Positions 15,624 to 25,137 of a DNA stretch of 64,000 nucleotides are shown here, one piece after another. The stretch is from Nitrospira sp. ND1. GTDB taxonomy: Bacteria > Nitrospirota > Nitrospiria > Nitrospirales > Nitrospiraceae. The notes under the pieces are model-generated. The model did no database searches. It was not told the DNA's origin and saw only the letters and a program-made list of their open reading frames with translations. The DNA is taken from positions 286,668 through 350,667 of the forward strand of contig NZ_FWEX01000006.1 of assembly GCF_900170025.1 (NCBI RefSeq), read 5' to 3'. Numbering within the stretch: position 1 is the stretch's first letter; each line of letters begins with the position of its first letter. Position numbers and translations under genes: made by a program.

Positions 15624-16751
15624 CTAACGAGTCGAGAAGTCAGCCTGTATCAACATATCACGCCCCACCGGCTCGATGCGCAGATTCTTCAGGGGTACGG
15701 CATTCCGGAGTCGGTGCGGCGACTGCCCGCCGAAGATTCCTTTCGCATCCTGCCCGCCGAGCAGCAACGGGGCGACATACCACATCAATCGCTGGGGCAA
15801 TCCGGCTTGCAGCACGGCCGCGTTCAGGTCGCTGCCGCCTTCGACCAAGACCGTTGTGACGCCAAGCTGACCGAGGCGCGCCCACAACACCGGCAAGTTC
15901 ACATGGCCACCAGCCTTCGGTAAGACCAACACATCGATCCCCCTCTTCCTCAGAAGCGCAATCTTACGCCCTGAAGCTGCCGCTGTCGTAGCGATCAACG
16001 TGTGAGCCGTCTGCTGGTCCTGCAGCACCTTGGCCTTGAGGGGAATACGCAATCGACTATCGACCACAATGCGCAACGGCTGCCGCGGAGCCAACCGCGC
16101 CGGGCCGTCGGTCAGCCGGGCGGTCAACTGTGGATTGTCGCGTAACACCGTGCCGATGCCGACCAGGATCGCGTCTACATCAGCCCGCAAGCGATGGGCC
16201 TGCTGTCTGGCGGCCTCATCCGTAATCCATTGCGACTCGCCCTTCGCAGTGGCGATCTGCCCGTCCAGCGTCATCCCGGCTTTCAGGATCGTAAACGGAC
16301 GGCCTGTCTGCACCCAATGAAGATAAGCTTCATTGAGCTGCCTCGCCTCGGCCTCGCAGCAACCGACATCGACACGAATTCCCGCCCGCGTCAGCTGCGC
16401 AACCCCATTGCCCTTCACCTGCGGGTTGGCATCGACCGTGGCCACCACGACGCGGCGGACTCCCGAGGCAATGACCAGCGGAACACAGGGTGGAGTGCGT
16501 TTTTTGAGATGACTGCAGGGTTCGAGGGTGACGTAGAGGGTGCCGCCTTTAGCCCGTGAGCCGGCCTGGCTGAGGGCGATGACTTCGGCATGTGGACCGC
16601 CGGCTTTGCGATGGGAACCCTGACCGACGATCCGGCCGCGGGTCACCACCAATGCGCCGACCATGGGATTGGGGCTGGTGGATCCCCGGCCCTTCGCCGC
16701 GAGGCGAAGCGCCAGGGTCATGTATTCACGATCGCGGGAAGACAACCTCAC
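15624..16751 (-). CDS. ribD: Bifunctional riboflavin deaminase/reductase
   Basis: This encodes 375 residues. It deaminates and then reduces the pyrimidine intermediate in riboflavin synthesis. The N-terminal deaminase has the zinc site 'HAEVIAL' and 'LEPCSHLKKRTPPC' and the opening 'SPNPMVGALVV'; the C-terminal reductase has 'DILVGIGTVLRDNP'-like sequence, 'RIVVDSRLRIP' and 'LVEGGSDLNAAVL'. The start is GTG at 16751, which overlaps the PPDK stop by GTGA; the next Met lies within the conserved N-terminal helix, so GTG is preferred. Confidence 0.93.
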   Translation of the reverse strand: MRLSSRDREYMTLALRLAAKGRGSTSPNPMVGALVVTRGRIVGQGSHRKAGGPHAEVIALSQAGSRAKGGTLYVTLEPCSHLKKRTPPCVPLVIASGVRRVVVATVDANPQVKGNGVAQLTRAGIRVDVGCCEAEARQLNEAYLHWVQTGRPFTILKAGMTLDGQIATAKGESQWITDEAARQQAHRLRADVDAILVGIGTVLRDNPQLTARLTDGPARLAPRQPLRIVVDSRLRIPLKAKVLQDQQTAHTLIATTAAASGRKIALLRKRGIDVLVLPKAGGHVNLPVLWARLGQLGVTTVLVEGGSDLNAAVLQAGLPQRLMWYVAPLLLGGQDAKGIFGGQSPHRLRNAVPLKNLRIEPVGRDMLIQADFSTR

Positions 16752-19597
16752 CGTTTCGTACGCTTGGGGCGACGGACCACACGCTTGGCGGCGGGCCGCT
16801 TCTTCACCGGCGCGTGCGTTGCGGACTTCTTGGCCGGCTTGGATTTCGCCACCCGCTTGGTGCTCGGTTGAACTTTCTTCGGCTTGGCTTTTTCCGTTTC
16901 AGCCTCCGCCAGCGCCGCCTGTGCCGCAGCCAATCGCGCAATGCCGACCCGGTAGGGTGAACAACTCACATAGTCCAGGCCCAGTTGATGACAGAATTCC
17001 ACAGAACTGGGATCGCCGCCATGCTCGCCGCAGATGCCCAGCTTGATCGTGGGACGGGTCTTGCGCCCGCCCACAATGGCCGCGCGCATGAGCGATCCGA
17101 CGCCCTCCCGGTCCAGCACCGCAAACGGATCGCTGTCGAGAATATTGGCCGTCTTATAGAAATCGATGAACTTCGCGGCGTCGTCGCGGGAGAACCCGAA
17201 CGTCGTCTGGGTCAGATCGTTCGTCCCGAAGGAGAAGAACTCGGCCTCCTCCGCGATACGATCGGCGGTCACGGCGGCGCGCGGCAATTCGATCATGGTG
17301 CCGACCAGGTACGACAGTTTCACGCCGTACCGCTTCATCGTGTCCGTGGCCACTTCGCGGACCAGATCTTTCTGCGCCTTCATTTCCGAGACCATGCCGA
17401 CCAAGGGAATCATGATCTCAGGCACGATCTTCGTGCCTTCCTTCGCCAGCTCGCAGGCCGCTTCGATGATCGCGCGCGCCTGCATCTTGGTAATTTCCGG
17501 CATCGTAATCCCGAGACGGCAGCCGCGCAGACCCAGCATGGGGTTAAACTCATGCAGCTCTTCCACGCGAGCCAGCAACCGCTTCTTTTCCTCCAACACC
17601 GTCGGCGCGCCGCTGGTGAGTTCGAGCTGAGCAATTTCGACCATGAGATCTTCGCGCTTCGGCAGGAACTCGTGCAGGGGCGGATCGAGCAGACGGATCG
17701 TGACCGGGAACCCCTTCATCTCGCGATAAAGACCGATGAAATCCTGTTTCTGCAACGGCAGCAGCTGATCCAGATACATTTCCCGCTCTTCGCGTTTCCG
17801 CGCCAGAATCATCTTCTGCATGATCTGGATACGGTCTTCGGCGAAGAACATATGTTCCGTGCGGCACAGGCCAATACCTTCGGCGCCGAAACTGCGCGCA
17901 ATACGGGCTTGATCCGGCACATCCGCATTCGCCCGGACCTTCAGCTTGCGCACTCCGTCGGCCCACTTCAGCACCGACTCGAACAATTGGTACTTCTCGG
18001 AAGCCGAGGCTTCCATCTTGCCCTGCAGCACTTGAATCACTTCTGATTCCACGACGGGAATGTCGCCGCCATACACGTTGCCGGTCGAACCGTTGACCGA
18101 CAGGTATTCGCCTTCGCGAAACACCTGGGTCCCGATCCGCACCGACTGACTATCCAGCACCTCGATCGCTTCACAGCCGGCCACGCAGACTTTCCCCATC
18201 TGCCGGGCGACCACGGCCGCGTGGGACGTCATGCCGCCACGCGCAGTCAGAAAACCTAACGCCGCGTTCATGCCGTGAATATCGTCCGGGCTGGTTTCCT
18301 GCCGGACAAGGACCACGCGATTGCCCGCGGCTTTCATCTCCACCGCACGGTCCGCCGTCAATGCGAGTTTTCCGGCGGCGGCGCCGGGACCGGCCGGCAA
18401 TCCCTTGCCGAGCGGCGTGCAGCGCGACTCTTCCTGCGCGTCGAAAATGGGATAGAGATACTGCGCCAGTTGATCGGGCCCGATGCGCTGGAGCGCCTCC
18501 TTTTTGGTAATGAGGCCTTCCTTCACCATATCCACCGCAATCCGGACGGCCGCCACACCCGTGCGCTTCCCGACGCGGGTTTGCAACATGTAGAGCTTCC
18601 CTTCCTGGATCGTGAACTCCAGGTCGAGCATGTCGCGGTAATGGCGTTCGAGTTTTTTGTAGGTCGCTTCGAGATCCTTGTAAGCCTCCGGCATGAACTT
18701 TTCGAGTTCCTTGACGGGCAGCGGGGTCCGGATACCGGCAACGACGTCTTCACCCTGCGCGTTCGTCAGACACTCGCCGAAGAACTGACGCTGACCGGTG
18801 GCGGGATCGCGCGTGAAGGCCACGCCGGTGCCGCTGGTTTCACCCATGTTGCCGAACACCATGGCGACCACGTTGACGGCAGTGCCCCAGGTTTCGGGAA
18901 TGTTGTACAGACGGCGATACGTCACGGCGCGCGCACCGTACCAGGAGGAAAACACGGCGTTGATCGCCATCCGCAGTTGCTCCAGGGGATCATCCGGGAA
19001 ATCCCGCTTGGTCTCTTCCTTCACCAACTCCTTGAAGCTGACGACGAGTTCCTTGAGCGCCTTGGCATCGAGGTGCGTGTCCTGCGTCACCCCGAGATCC
19101 CGCTTCTTATGCTTGAGAATGTCTTCGAAATGTTCGCGATTGACGCCCATCACGATGCTGCCGAACATACCGATGAAGCGGCGGTAGCTATCCTGCGCAA
19201 ACCGCTCATTCTTCGTCTTGAGGGCCAGGCCGTGGACGGTCTTGGTCGTCAAGCCGACGTTCAACACGGTATCCATCATGCCGGGCATGGACGCGCGGGC
19301 GCCGGAGCGCACGGACACCAACAAGGGATTGTCCGGATCGCCGAAACCGGCCTTCATCGACCGTTCGATCCGCTTGAGAGCGTGCAGCGCTTCGTCCATC
19401 ATGCCGGGAGGATAGGCCTTGCCGCGTTTGTAATATTCGACGCAGGCTTCGGTGGAGATCGTAAAGCCGGGGGGCACGGACACTTTGAGGTTCGTCATCT
19501 CGGCCAGTCCGGCGCCTTTGCCGCCGAGCAGTTCCTTCATGTTGCCGGTGCCTTCGGCTTTCCCATCTCCGAAATAATAGACGTATTTCTTGGCCAC
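16748..19597 (-). CDS. ppdK: Pyruvate, phosphate dikinase with a basic histone-like tail
   Basis: This encodes 949 residues. It interconverts pyruvate, ATP and phosphate with PEP, AMP and diphosphate. The nucleotide-binding domain ('LLGGKGAGLAEMT'), the swivelling domain with His459 in 'GGMTSHAAVVARQ', and the PEP/pyruvate barrel with Cys in 'LGICGEHGGD' are all intact. The core ends near residue 890. The last 55-60 residues are Lys/Ala/Pro/Arg-rich ('KPAKKSATHAPVKKRPAAKR'), like the tail of histone H1 or AlgP-like proteins, and are not part of the enzyme family. Its stop overlaps the ribD start. Confidence 0.95.
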   Translation of the reverse strand: MAKKYVYYFGDGKAEGTGNMKELLGGKGAGLAEMTNLKVSVPPGFTISTEACVEYYKRGKAYPPGMMDEALHALKRIERSMKAGFGDPDNPLLVSVRSGARASMPGMMDTVLNVGLTTKTVHGLALKTKNERFAQDSYRRFIGMFGSIVMGVNREHFEDILKHKKRDLGVTQDTHLDAKALKELVVSFKELVKEETKRDFPDDPLEQLRMAINAVFSSWYGARAVTYRRLYNIPETWGTAVNVVAMVFGNMGETSGTGVAFTRDPATGQRQFFGECLTNAQGEDVVAGIRTPLPVKELEKFMPEAYKDLEATYKKLERHYRDMLDLEFTIQEGKLYMLQTRVGKRTGVAAVRIAVDMVKEGLITKKEALQRIGPDQLAQYLYPIFDAQEESRCTPLGKGLPAGPGAAAGKLALTADRAVEMKAAGNRVVLVRQETSPDDIHGMNAALGFLTARGGMTSHAAVVARQMGKVCVAGCEAIEVLDSQSVRIGTQVFREGEYLSVNGSTGNVYGGDIPVVESEVIQVLQGKMEASASEKYQLFESVLKWADGVRKLKVRANADVPDQARIARSFGAEGIGLCRTEHMFFAEDRIQIMQKMILARKREEREMYLDQLLPLQKQDFIGLYREMKGFPVTIRLLDPPLHEFLPKREDLMVEIAQLELTSGAPTVLEEKKRLLARVEELHEFNPMLGLRGCRLGITMPEITKMQARAIIEAACELAKEGTKIVPEIMIPLVGMVSEMKAQKDLVREVATDTMKRYGVKLSYLVGTMIELPRAAVTADRIAEEAEFFSFGTNDLTQTTFGFSRDDAAKFIDFYKTANILDSDPFAVLDREGVGSLMRAAIVGGRKTRPTIKLGICGEHGGDPSSVEFCHQLGLDYVSCSPYRVGIARLAAAQAALAEAETEKAKPKKVQPSTKRVAKSKPAKKSATHAPVKKRPAAKRVVRRPKRTKR

Positions 19598-19622
19598 GCG
19601 ACGCTCTCCTTGTGCTATGAGG

Positions 19623-20141
19623 TCAATGAGTCGGAACCGAATGGCGGGCGGCGGCTTCCAATCGCAGGCGGTAGCGGTTCACGACGTGCCTGGTCACTCG
19701 AATGCCGCACACGATGATCCCCACCACGAACGCGCCGACCGCAAACAGTCGGTAGTCCACGAACGGTCCATAATCGAAATAGAACTTTCCGTCTGCGCCC
19801 TGTTTGAGTTGTGCGTCTTTTTGAAACGTATGGGTCTTCCCGGTCGGATCGGCGAGGTTGAGCCACTCCGAGCAGAACTGCACGGGGTTCTCCGAACCGG
19901 GGACATGTTGGTAGGCCAGTCGCAAGCAAATGTCTTGTCTGGAGTCATAGATATCCGGTGTCCGCACCAGCCGTTCGAAGTTGACGCCGGTCACCCAGAT
20001 GCCGAAGAGGAACACCGCGTTGCACACCACCATCATGACGACGCTGATGCCGGACGCAAACCGCCGGACCTTGGTCGCCCTCAGCTGGGCCGCGGCACTC
20101 GCCTCGGGTGACTCAGGAAGGCTCTCTGACGTAGAGTCCAA
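19623..20141 (-). CDS. Membrane protein with two transmembrane segments
   Basis: This encodes 172 residues, starting at TTG 20141 with a GGATGG-like site upstream; no ATG in this frame is better. Two hydrophobic segments ('ISVVMMVVCNAVFLFGIWV' and 'LFAVGAFVVGIIVCGI') flank a periplasmic loop of about 85 residues with two cysteines (in 'DICLRLAY' and 'QFCSEW'). I do not recognise the family. It sits between glyS and ppdK, with 14 bases after glyS, so it is probably in the same operon. Confidence 0.6.
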   Translation of the reverse strand: MDSTSESLPESPEASAAAQLRATKVRRFASGISVVMMVVCNAVFLFGIWVTGVNFERLVRTPDIYDSRQDICLRLAYQHVPGSENPVQFCSEWLNLADPTGKTHTFQKDAQLKQGADGKFYFDYGPFVDYRLFAVGAFVVGIIVCGIRVTRHVVNRYRLRLEAAARHSVPTH

Positions 20142-20155
20142 ACGTTCACCATCCG

Positions 20156-22348
20156 CTACGTCCCTTGTACCATAATCTGGGAGAAATCAGCGAATGACAT
20201 GAACAAATCGTCGACGCTCTTCAACAGGGATAGCCGGTTTCCGCGCACCGCCGGATCGTCGGCGTTCACCATCACCGCATTAAAAAAGTCGTCGATCGGA
20301 CCCTTCATTCGAACCAGCACATCGAGCGCCTGTCCATACTGCCCGCCGCGCATCGCCGCCGCATAGTCCTGCTGACTGCTCTGCACGGTCTGATGCAGGG
20401 CCGACTCCGCACCTTCCCGGAAGAGACCGGACTCCACCGGCTTGCGGTCCCACTGTTCCTTCTCGGTCAGCCGGTGGGCGCGTTTGAATCCGACGATCAA
20501 CGGATCGAACTCCGCCCGCACGGTGATCTGCTGCAATGCCTTCATCTTGTCGAAGAGGTCCGTCAGGTCGAGGGTCTGGCGATCGGCCGACTTCAACACG
20601 GCTTCCATCACATCGTCCCGTACCTGATGCGCGCTCTTTCCGTAAAAACGGACACGTTCGAAGAGAAAGCCAATGATGTCCGGTGTCCCGCCCTTGCCTG
20701 TCTGCGGCGCGGCGATCACATCCTGGGCGCTCAGCACCTCCTGTGCCGTTCGCACAGCTTGGGCGAGATTGAGTCGCAGCTTGCTCTCGATCACGATGCG
20801 CACAATGGCCGTGGCATGGCGCCTCAAGGCAAAGGGATCTTCAGAGCCGCTCGGGACCATACCGACGAGGAAAAATCCAGCGATGCTGTCCAGGCGGTCC
20901 GCCAACGACAGCACTTTTCCCGCGAGCGACTCAGGCAACTCCCCTTCCATGGCGCGAGGCATGTACTGCTCACGGATTGCCGCGCTCACCACCGGAGATT
21001 CGCCGTCATGTTTGGCATATTCCCCGCCCATCAGGCCCTGCAGGGTTGGAAACTCCCCGACGATACCGGTCAAGAGATCGGCCTTACTGAGTTCCGCCGC
21101 GCGCCGGCAATCCTGAACCAGTCGGTCGTCACCGAGTTGCCCGGCCACATGGGCCGCCATCGCGACGACACGTTGCGTTTTCTGATGCAGGCTGCCGAGT
21201 TTCTGGTGGAACGTCACCGCCAGCTGTTTCGCTACGCGATCGACCAACGAGGTCTTGCGATCTTCATCGAAGAAGAACTTGGCATCGGCCAACCGCGCCG
21301 CCAGAACCCTCTCGTTCCCTTCGCGAATCAGCTGCATGTTCGACAACTTCATGTTCGTGACGGCGAGGAAATTCGGCAGCAGCGCGCCCTTCTGATCGAC
21401 CAGGGAGAAATACCCTTGATGCTCCTTCATGGAGGTCATGAGGATTTCTTTCGGGAGCGAGAGATAGTGCGGCTTAAAGGAACCCAGAATCGTCAGCGGA
21501 GACTCCACCATATAGACGGCCTGCTCCAGCAAATCGTCGTCCTGGTGCAGATGGCCGCGGGCCGATTTGGCGAGCGAGGCCAGCTGGTCGAGGATCATCG
21601 CGCGCCGCCGCTCCTGATCCACAATCACCCCATGCCGTTCGGTCTCCTTCAGATAGTGCGCAATCGACTTCACCGCAAAGCCCTTCGGGCTGGACACCTT
21701 GGCGCCCAGCACCCGATGTCCGTGACTGAGATTGCCGGCCTTGATCGTGGCGAACTGGATCGGGAGTACCTTCCCGCCGCACAAGGCCACCAACCACCGC
21801 ACCGGTCTGGCAAAGCGCACCCCGGTCTGGTTCCAATGCATGGCTTTGGGAAACGACAGTTTGCCAAGGAGCTGCGGCAAGGCCTGGGTCAGAACCGCCG
21901 CCACGGCCTGCCCCTTCTCCTGCTTCACCGCAAAGAGATACTCGCCCTTGGGCGTCTGCCGCACTTGTAAGTCTTCAACCGGAATACCATGGCCCGCGGC
22001 AAAACCGACGGCCGCTCTCGTAGGCTGTCCATTTTGGTCGAAGGCCACCGCCTTAGAAGGCCCCATGGCCTCTTTCACGGCAGACGCTTGTTGCCGCGCA
22101 AGTCCTTCGATCAACAGCACCAGCCGCCGCGGAGTGCCCATCGTGCGGACCGTGCCGTACGTGAGACGCAGGTCTTTCAGCAGAGTCTCGGCCGATTGCT
22201 GCAGAGCGCGCATGGCCGGGGCAACGAACTGATAGGGCAACTCTTCCGTTCCGATTTCCAACAGGAGTTCCGTGGTCGCCGGAGCCTTGGGGGCTTTGGC
22301 CACCTTGGAGCGTGAGGCAGTTTTGGTCATGGTCTTTTTCGTCGGCAT
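20156..22348 (-). CDS. glyS: Glycyl-tRNA synthetase beta subunit
   Basis: This encodes 730 residues, close to the family's usual size. It works with the alpha subunit GlyQ to charge tRNA-Gly. The recognisable start is 'ELLLEIGTEELPYQFV', followed by 'GTPRRLVLLIEGLA', 'KYLFAVK'-like sequence and the HD-like 'FVESPLTILG' region, and the C-terminal anticodon-binding domain ('RLSLLKSVDDLFMSFADFSQI'). The first 25 residues are an unusual Lys-rich extension ('MTKTASRSKVAKAPKAP'). It begins 20 bases after glyQ. Confidence 0.95.
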   Translation of the reverse strand: MPTKKTMTKTASRSKVAKAPKAPATTELLLEIGTEELPYQFVAPAMRALQQSAETLLKDLRLTYGTVRTMGTPRRLVLLIEGLARQQASAVKEAMGPSKAVAFDQNGQPTRAAVGFAAGHGIPVEDLQVRQTPKGEYLFAVKQEKGQAVAAVLTQALPQLLGKLSFPKAMHWNQTGVRFARPVRWLVALCGGKVLPIQFATIKAGNLSHGHRVLGAKVSSPKGFAVKSIAHYLKETERHGVIVDQERRRAMILDQLASLAKSARGHLHQDDDLLEQAVYMVESPLTILGSFKPHYLSLPKEILMTSMKEHQGYFSLVDQKGALLPNFLAVTNMKLSNMQLIREGNERVLAARLADAKFFFDEDRKTSLVDRVAKQLAVTFHQKLGSLHQKTQRVVAMAAHVAGQLGDDRLVQDCRRAAELSKADLLTGIVGEFPTLQGLMGGEYAKHDGESPVVSAAIREQYMPRAMEGELPESLAGKVLSLADRLDSIAGFFLVGMVPSGSEDPFALRRHATAIVRIVIESKLRLNLAQAVRTAQEVLSAQDVIAAPQTGKGGTPDIIGFLFERVRFYGKSAHQVRDDVMEAVLKSADRQTLDLTDLFDKMKALQQITVRAEFDPLIVGFKRAHRLTEKEQWDRKPVESGLFREGAESALHQTVQSSQQDYAAAMRGGQYGQALDVLVRMKGPIDDFFNAVMVNADDPAVRGNRLSLLKSVDDLFMSFADFSQIMVQGT

Positions 22349-22368
22349 CGTCAGGTACTGCCTGCGGA

Positions 22369-23289
22369 TTATTTGGTTGGAACGGGTGAATGAGCGCCGG
22401 CGCGCTTGCCGGTCCCAGCCGATTGCTTGATCAAGGGATGTCCCATCGCTTCGCGATCAGCCAGGTAGGACTCGGCGCAACGACGGGCCAGCGCCCGCAC
22501 ACGGGCGATATAGGAGGTCCGTTCGGTGACGCTGATCGCCCCGCGGGCATCGAGCAAATTGAACATGTGCGAGGTCTTGATGCAGTAGTCGTAGGCCGGC
22601 AGCGTCAGCTTCTTGTCCAGCAACCGCTGGCACTCGCCCTCGAACGCCTGGAAGGTGGCCATCAGCATGGGCACCTCTCCCTCCTCGAAGTTGTAGCGGG
22701 AAAACTCCACTTCGCTGCGGTGATGCACATCGCCGTAGCTCACACCGTCGGTCCAGGCCAGGTCATACACGTTATCGACCTGCTGCAGGTACATCGCAAT
22801 ACGCTCGGTGCCATAGGTAATTTCGCCGGTGATGGGATTCAGGGGAATGCCGCCGATTTCCTGAAAGTAGGTGAACTGGGTAATCTCCATGCCGTCGAGC
22901 CGGACTTCCCAGCCCAACCCCCAGGCGCCGAGCGTGGGGGACTCCCAATCGTCCTGCACAAACCGGATGTCGTGTTTCTTCGGGTCGATGCCCAGCTGTT
23001 TCAGGCTCTCCAGGTAGAGGCTTTGGATATTGTCGGGAGCCGGTTTCAGCACCACCTGATACTGGTAGTAGTGCTGCATACGGTTGGGATTTTCGCCGTA
23101 TCGACCGTCGGTCGGCCGGCGACAGGCTTGCGGATAGGCGGCTCGCCAGGGTTCCGGACCGAGGGAACGGAGAAACGTGGCGGGATGGAATGTTCCCGCG
23201 CCCATTTCCAGGTCATAGGGTTGGTGGACGACACACCCGCGGTCGGCCCAAAAACGATGCAGGGTCAAAATGAGGTCTTGGAAATTCAC
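22369..23289 (-). CDS. glyQ: Glycyl-tRNA synthetase alpha subunit
   Basis: This encodes 306 residues. It is the catalytic subunit of the bacterial two-subunit glycyl-tRNA synthetase. The typical '[18 protein letters not shown]', '[19 protein letters not shown]', '[19 protein letters not shown]' and 'TYFQEIGGI' motifs are present. The C-terminal 20 residues ('[16 protein letters not shown]') are variable. It is the first gene of glyQ-glyS; the promoter must lie in the 242-base divergent spacer before the rrf2 gene. Confidence 0.96.
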   Translation of the reverse strand: MNFQDLILTLHRFWADRGCVVHQPYDLEMGAGTFHPATFLRSLGPEPWRAAYPQACRRPTDGRYGENPNRMQHYYQYQVVLKPAPDNIQSLYLESLKQLGIDPKKHDIRFVQDDWESPTLGAWGLGWEVRLDGMEITQFTYFQEIGGIPLNPITGEITYGTERIAMYLQQVDNVYDLAWTDGVSYGDVHHRSEVEFSRYNFEEGEVPMLMATFQAFEGECQRLLDKKLTLPAYDYCIKTSHMFNLLDARGAISVTERTSYIARVRALARRCAESYLADREAMGHPLIKQSAGTGKRAGAHSPVPTK

Positions 23290-23463
23290 CGGGTATCCAG
23301 ATCTAGCAGCAGTCTGCTGGTGGTGGCTGACAAAAAACAGGCTGAAGCTAGCAAGAACGGTTACAGGGTGTCAAGAAACAGAACCTCCGATTTCAATGAG
23401 TTGCATTCATGATTCCGGCAGCACGGAGCGCGAATCACACCAGTCGCCTGGCATCTGAAACGC

Positions 23464-23492
23464 TTGAATCACAGCGCGCGCTGGTTTATTCT
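23464..23492 (+). promoter_or_regulatory. Candidate promoter for the rrf2-sulfate transport genes
   Basis: TTGAAT (23464-23469) and TATTCT (23487-23492) are spaced by 17 bases, a good sigma70-type match 40 bases before the rrf2 start. An Rrf2-type repressor could bind here to control its own operon, though no operator is clear. Confidence 0.5.
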
Positions 23493-23531
23493 TCAAAAAC
23501 TTGAGCAACTCACTAGACAAAATCTCCCCGC

Positions 23532-23957
23532 ATGAAGTTCTCCAAGAAAAGCGAATATGGCCTCCGGGCACTGCTCGAATTGTGCGAGACCTATGGCGGG
23601 CGTGTCCTCCAACGCCATGAAATTGCAGAACGGCAGAATATCCCGGTGGAATTCCTGGAACAGATTCTCCTCGCGTTGAAACGCGCCGGCCTGCTGGCCA
23701 GTCGTCGAGGAGTCCGGGGCGGCTATTCCCTTATCAAATCGCCGGAAGAAATTACGCTTGGCCAGGTCATCCGTATTCTGGATGGACCCCTCGCCCCGAT
23801 CAGCTGCGTCAGCAAAACCGCCTACCAAAAGTGCGCGGACTGCCCCTACGCGGCCAAACCTTCGTGCCCGCTCCAACAGGCCATGGGTGAGGTGCGGGAT
23901 GCCATCGCGAACATTCTCGACCATTACACATTGAGTCGATTCGCCCATTCGAAATAG
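23532..23957 (+). CDS. Rrf2-family transcriptional regulator
   Basis: This encodes 141 residues. The N-terminal winged helix is typical ('MKFSKKSEYGLRALLELCE', 'QNIPVEFLEQILLALKRAGLLASRRGVRGGY'). The C-terminal half has Cys92, Cys101, Cys104 and Cys112. The first three lie in the region that binds a [2Fe-2S] cluster in IscR and related sensors, although the spacing differs, so a cluster is possible but unproven. It precedes a sulfate transport operon by 22 bases, which suggests control of sulfur uptake, similar in theme to CymR of Bacillus. Confidence 0.9.
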   Translation: MKFSKKSEYGLRALLELCETYGGRVLQRHEIAERQNIPVEFLEQILLALKRAGLLASRRGVRGGYSLIKSPEEITLGQVIRILDGPLAPISCVSKTAYQKCADCPYAAKPSCPLQQAMGEVRDAIANILDHYTLSRFAHSK

Positions 23958-23979
23958 GTGGAAGGAGCCGCGACCCGCT

Positions 23980-25035
23980 ATGACTCGTCAGACACGAACC
24001 ATTTTTGGCCTTGCACTCGGCGCCTGGTTGACCATGCTCCTTCCGACCACTGCCCCGGTGCAGGCCGCCGAAACCCGTGATCTCATCCTGGCCGCCTACA
24101 GCGTGCCGAAAGAAGCCTACGAACGACACATCATCCCCGCCTTTCAACGACATTGGAAACAAAAAACCGGGCAGGACGTGCGTGTGCGCAGCTCTTATGG
24201 AGCCTCGGGCGCTCAGGCTAGGGCTATCATCGGAGGTTTCGATGCCGATGTCGCCGTGCTCTCGCTGGAAGGCGACGTCGATCAGATCGTCAAAGCCGGA
24301 TTGATTACCCATGATTGGAGAAAGGCACCCCATGGGGGCATGATCTCCGCATCGGTCGTGGCCCTCGGCGTACGCAAGGGCAATCCTAAAGGCGTTAAGG
24401 GATGGGACGATGCCGCGCGCCCCGGCGTGGAAGTGCTCTACCCGAATCCCAAGACATCCGGCGGCGCGATGTGGGATGTGATCGCGATTTATGGCGCCGG
24501 CTTGAAACTGGCGGAGCAGCGCGCAGGTGGAAAGCCCCTCGCCCCGGAGGCGGTGGCTTCGCAGGCCGTGGACTTGCTGACCCGCGTCCAACGCAACGTC
24601 AAGGTCATGGACAAGAGTGGCCGCGAATCGGTGACCACGTTCGAACGCGGCGTCGGCGATGTCATCGTCACCTACGAAAACGAGTTGCTGCCGCGCGTGA
24701 AGAGCGGACGGCCCTATGAAATCATCGTGCCGGCCGAAACCGTCTGGATCGAAAATCCGGCGGCGGTCGTCGACACCTATGCCGACCGCCACAAGGCCAG
24801 GGATCTCGCTGAAGCGTTCGTCGCGTTTCTCCACGGACCGGAGGCACAGGCTGCCTTCGTTGAATTGGGCTTTCGCCCGTTGGACAAGAATGCCGGTACC
24901 CAGGCCACCACGCTCCCACTACCGGCTCGACTCTTCACGATTGCAGACCTCGGCGGCTGGGACCAGGTGAGCAACAAACTGTTCGGCGCGCAAGGTCTGT
25001 GGACGAAGATTGTCGAAGACGTGACAAAGAAATAG
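23980..25035 (+). CDS. sbp: Sulfate/thiosulfate ABC transporter substrate-binding protein
   Basis: This encodes 351 residues with a signal peptide ending near 'VQAAET'. It is a periplasmic binding protein of the Sbp/CysP family: 'ILAAYSVPKEAYERHIIPAF', 'SYGASGAQARAIIGGFDADVAVLSLEGD' and 'YPNPKTSGGAMWD' are family landmarks. It delivers oxyanions to the permease encoded by the next three genes. The whole set (binding protein, two permeases, ATPase) is complete and in order. Confidence 0.92.
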   Translation: MTRQTRTIFGLALGAWLTMLLPTTAPVQAAETRDLILAAYSVPKEAYERHIIPAFQRHWKQKTGQDVRVRSSYGASGAQARAIIGGFDADVAVLSLEGDVDQIVKAGLITHDWRKAPHGGMISASVVALGVRKGNPKGVKGWDDAARPGVEVLYPNPKTSGGAMWDVIAIYGAGLKLAEQRAGGKPLAPEAVASQAVDLLTRVQRNVKVMDKSGRESVTTFERGVGDVIVTYENELLPRVKSGRPYEIIVPAETVWIENPAAVVDTYADRHKARDLAEAFVAFLHGPEAQAAFVELGFRPLDKNAGTQATTLPLPARLFTIADLGGWDQVSNKLFGAQGLWTKIVEDVTKK

Positions 25036-25137
25036 CAGCCTCCTGAGAAAATGATTCGTGATGAATCATCACGACCAATGATAGGAATGGTGCCTGTCGA
25101 ACATGCGTGACCGTAACCAGTAAGGTAGAACGCTCGT

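Noticed and set aside
18275-21970. Long plus-strand frames opposite ppdK and glyS
   Set aside because: They mirror strongly conserved enzymes and show His/Arg-rich translations typical of antisense artefacts.
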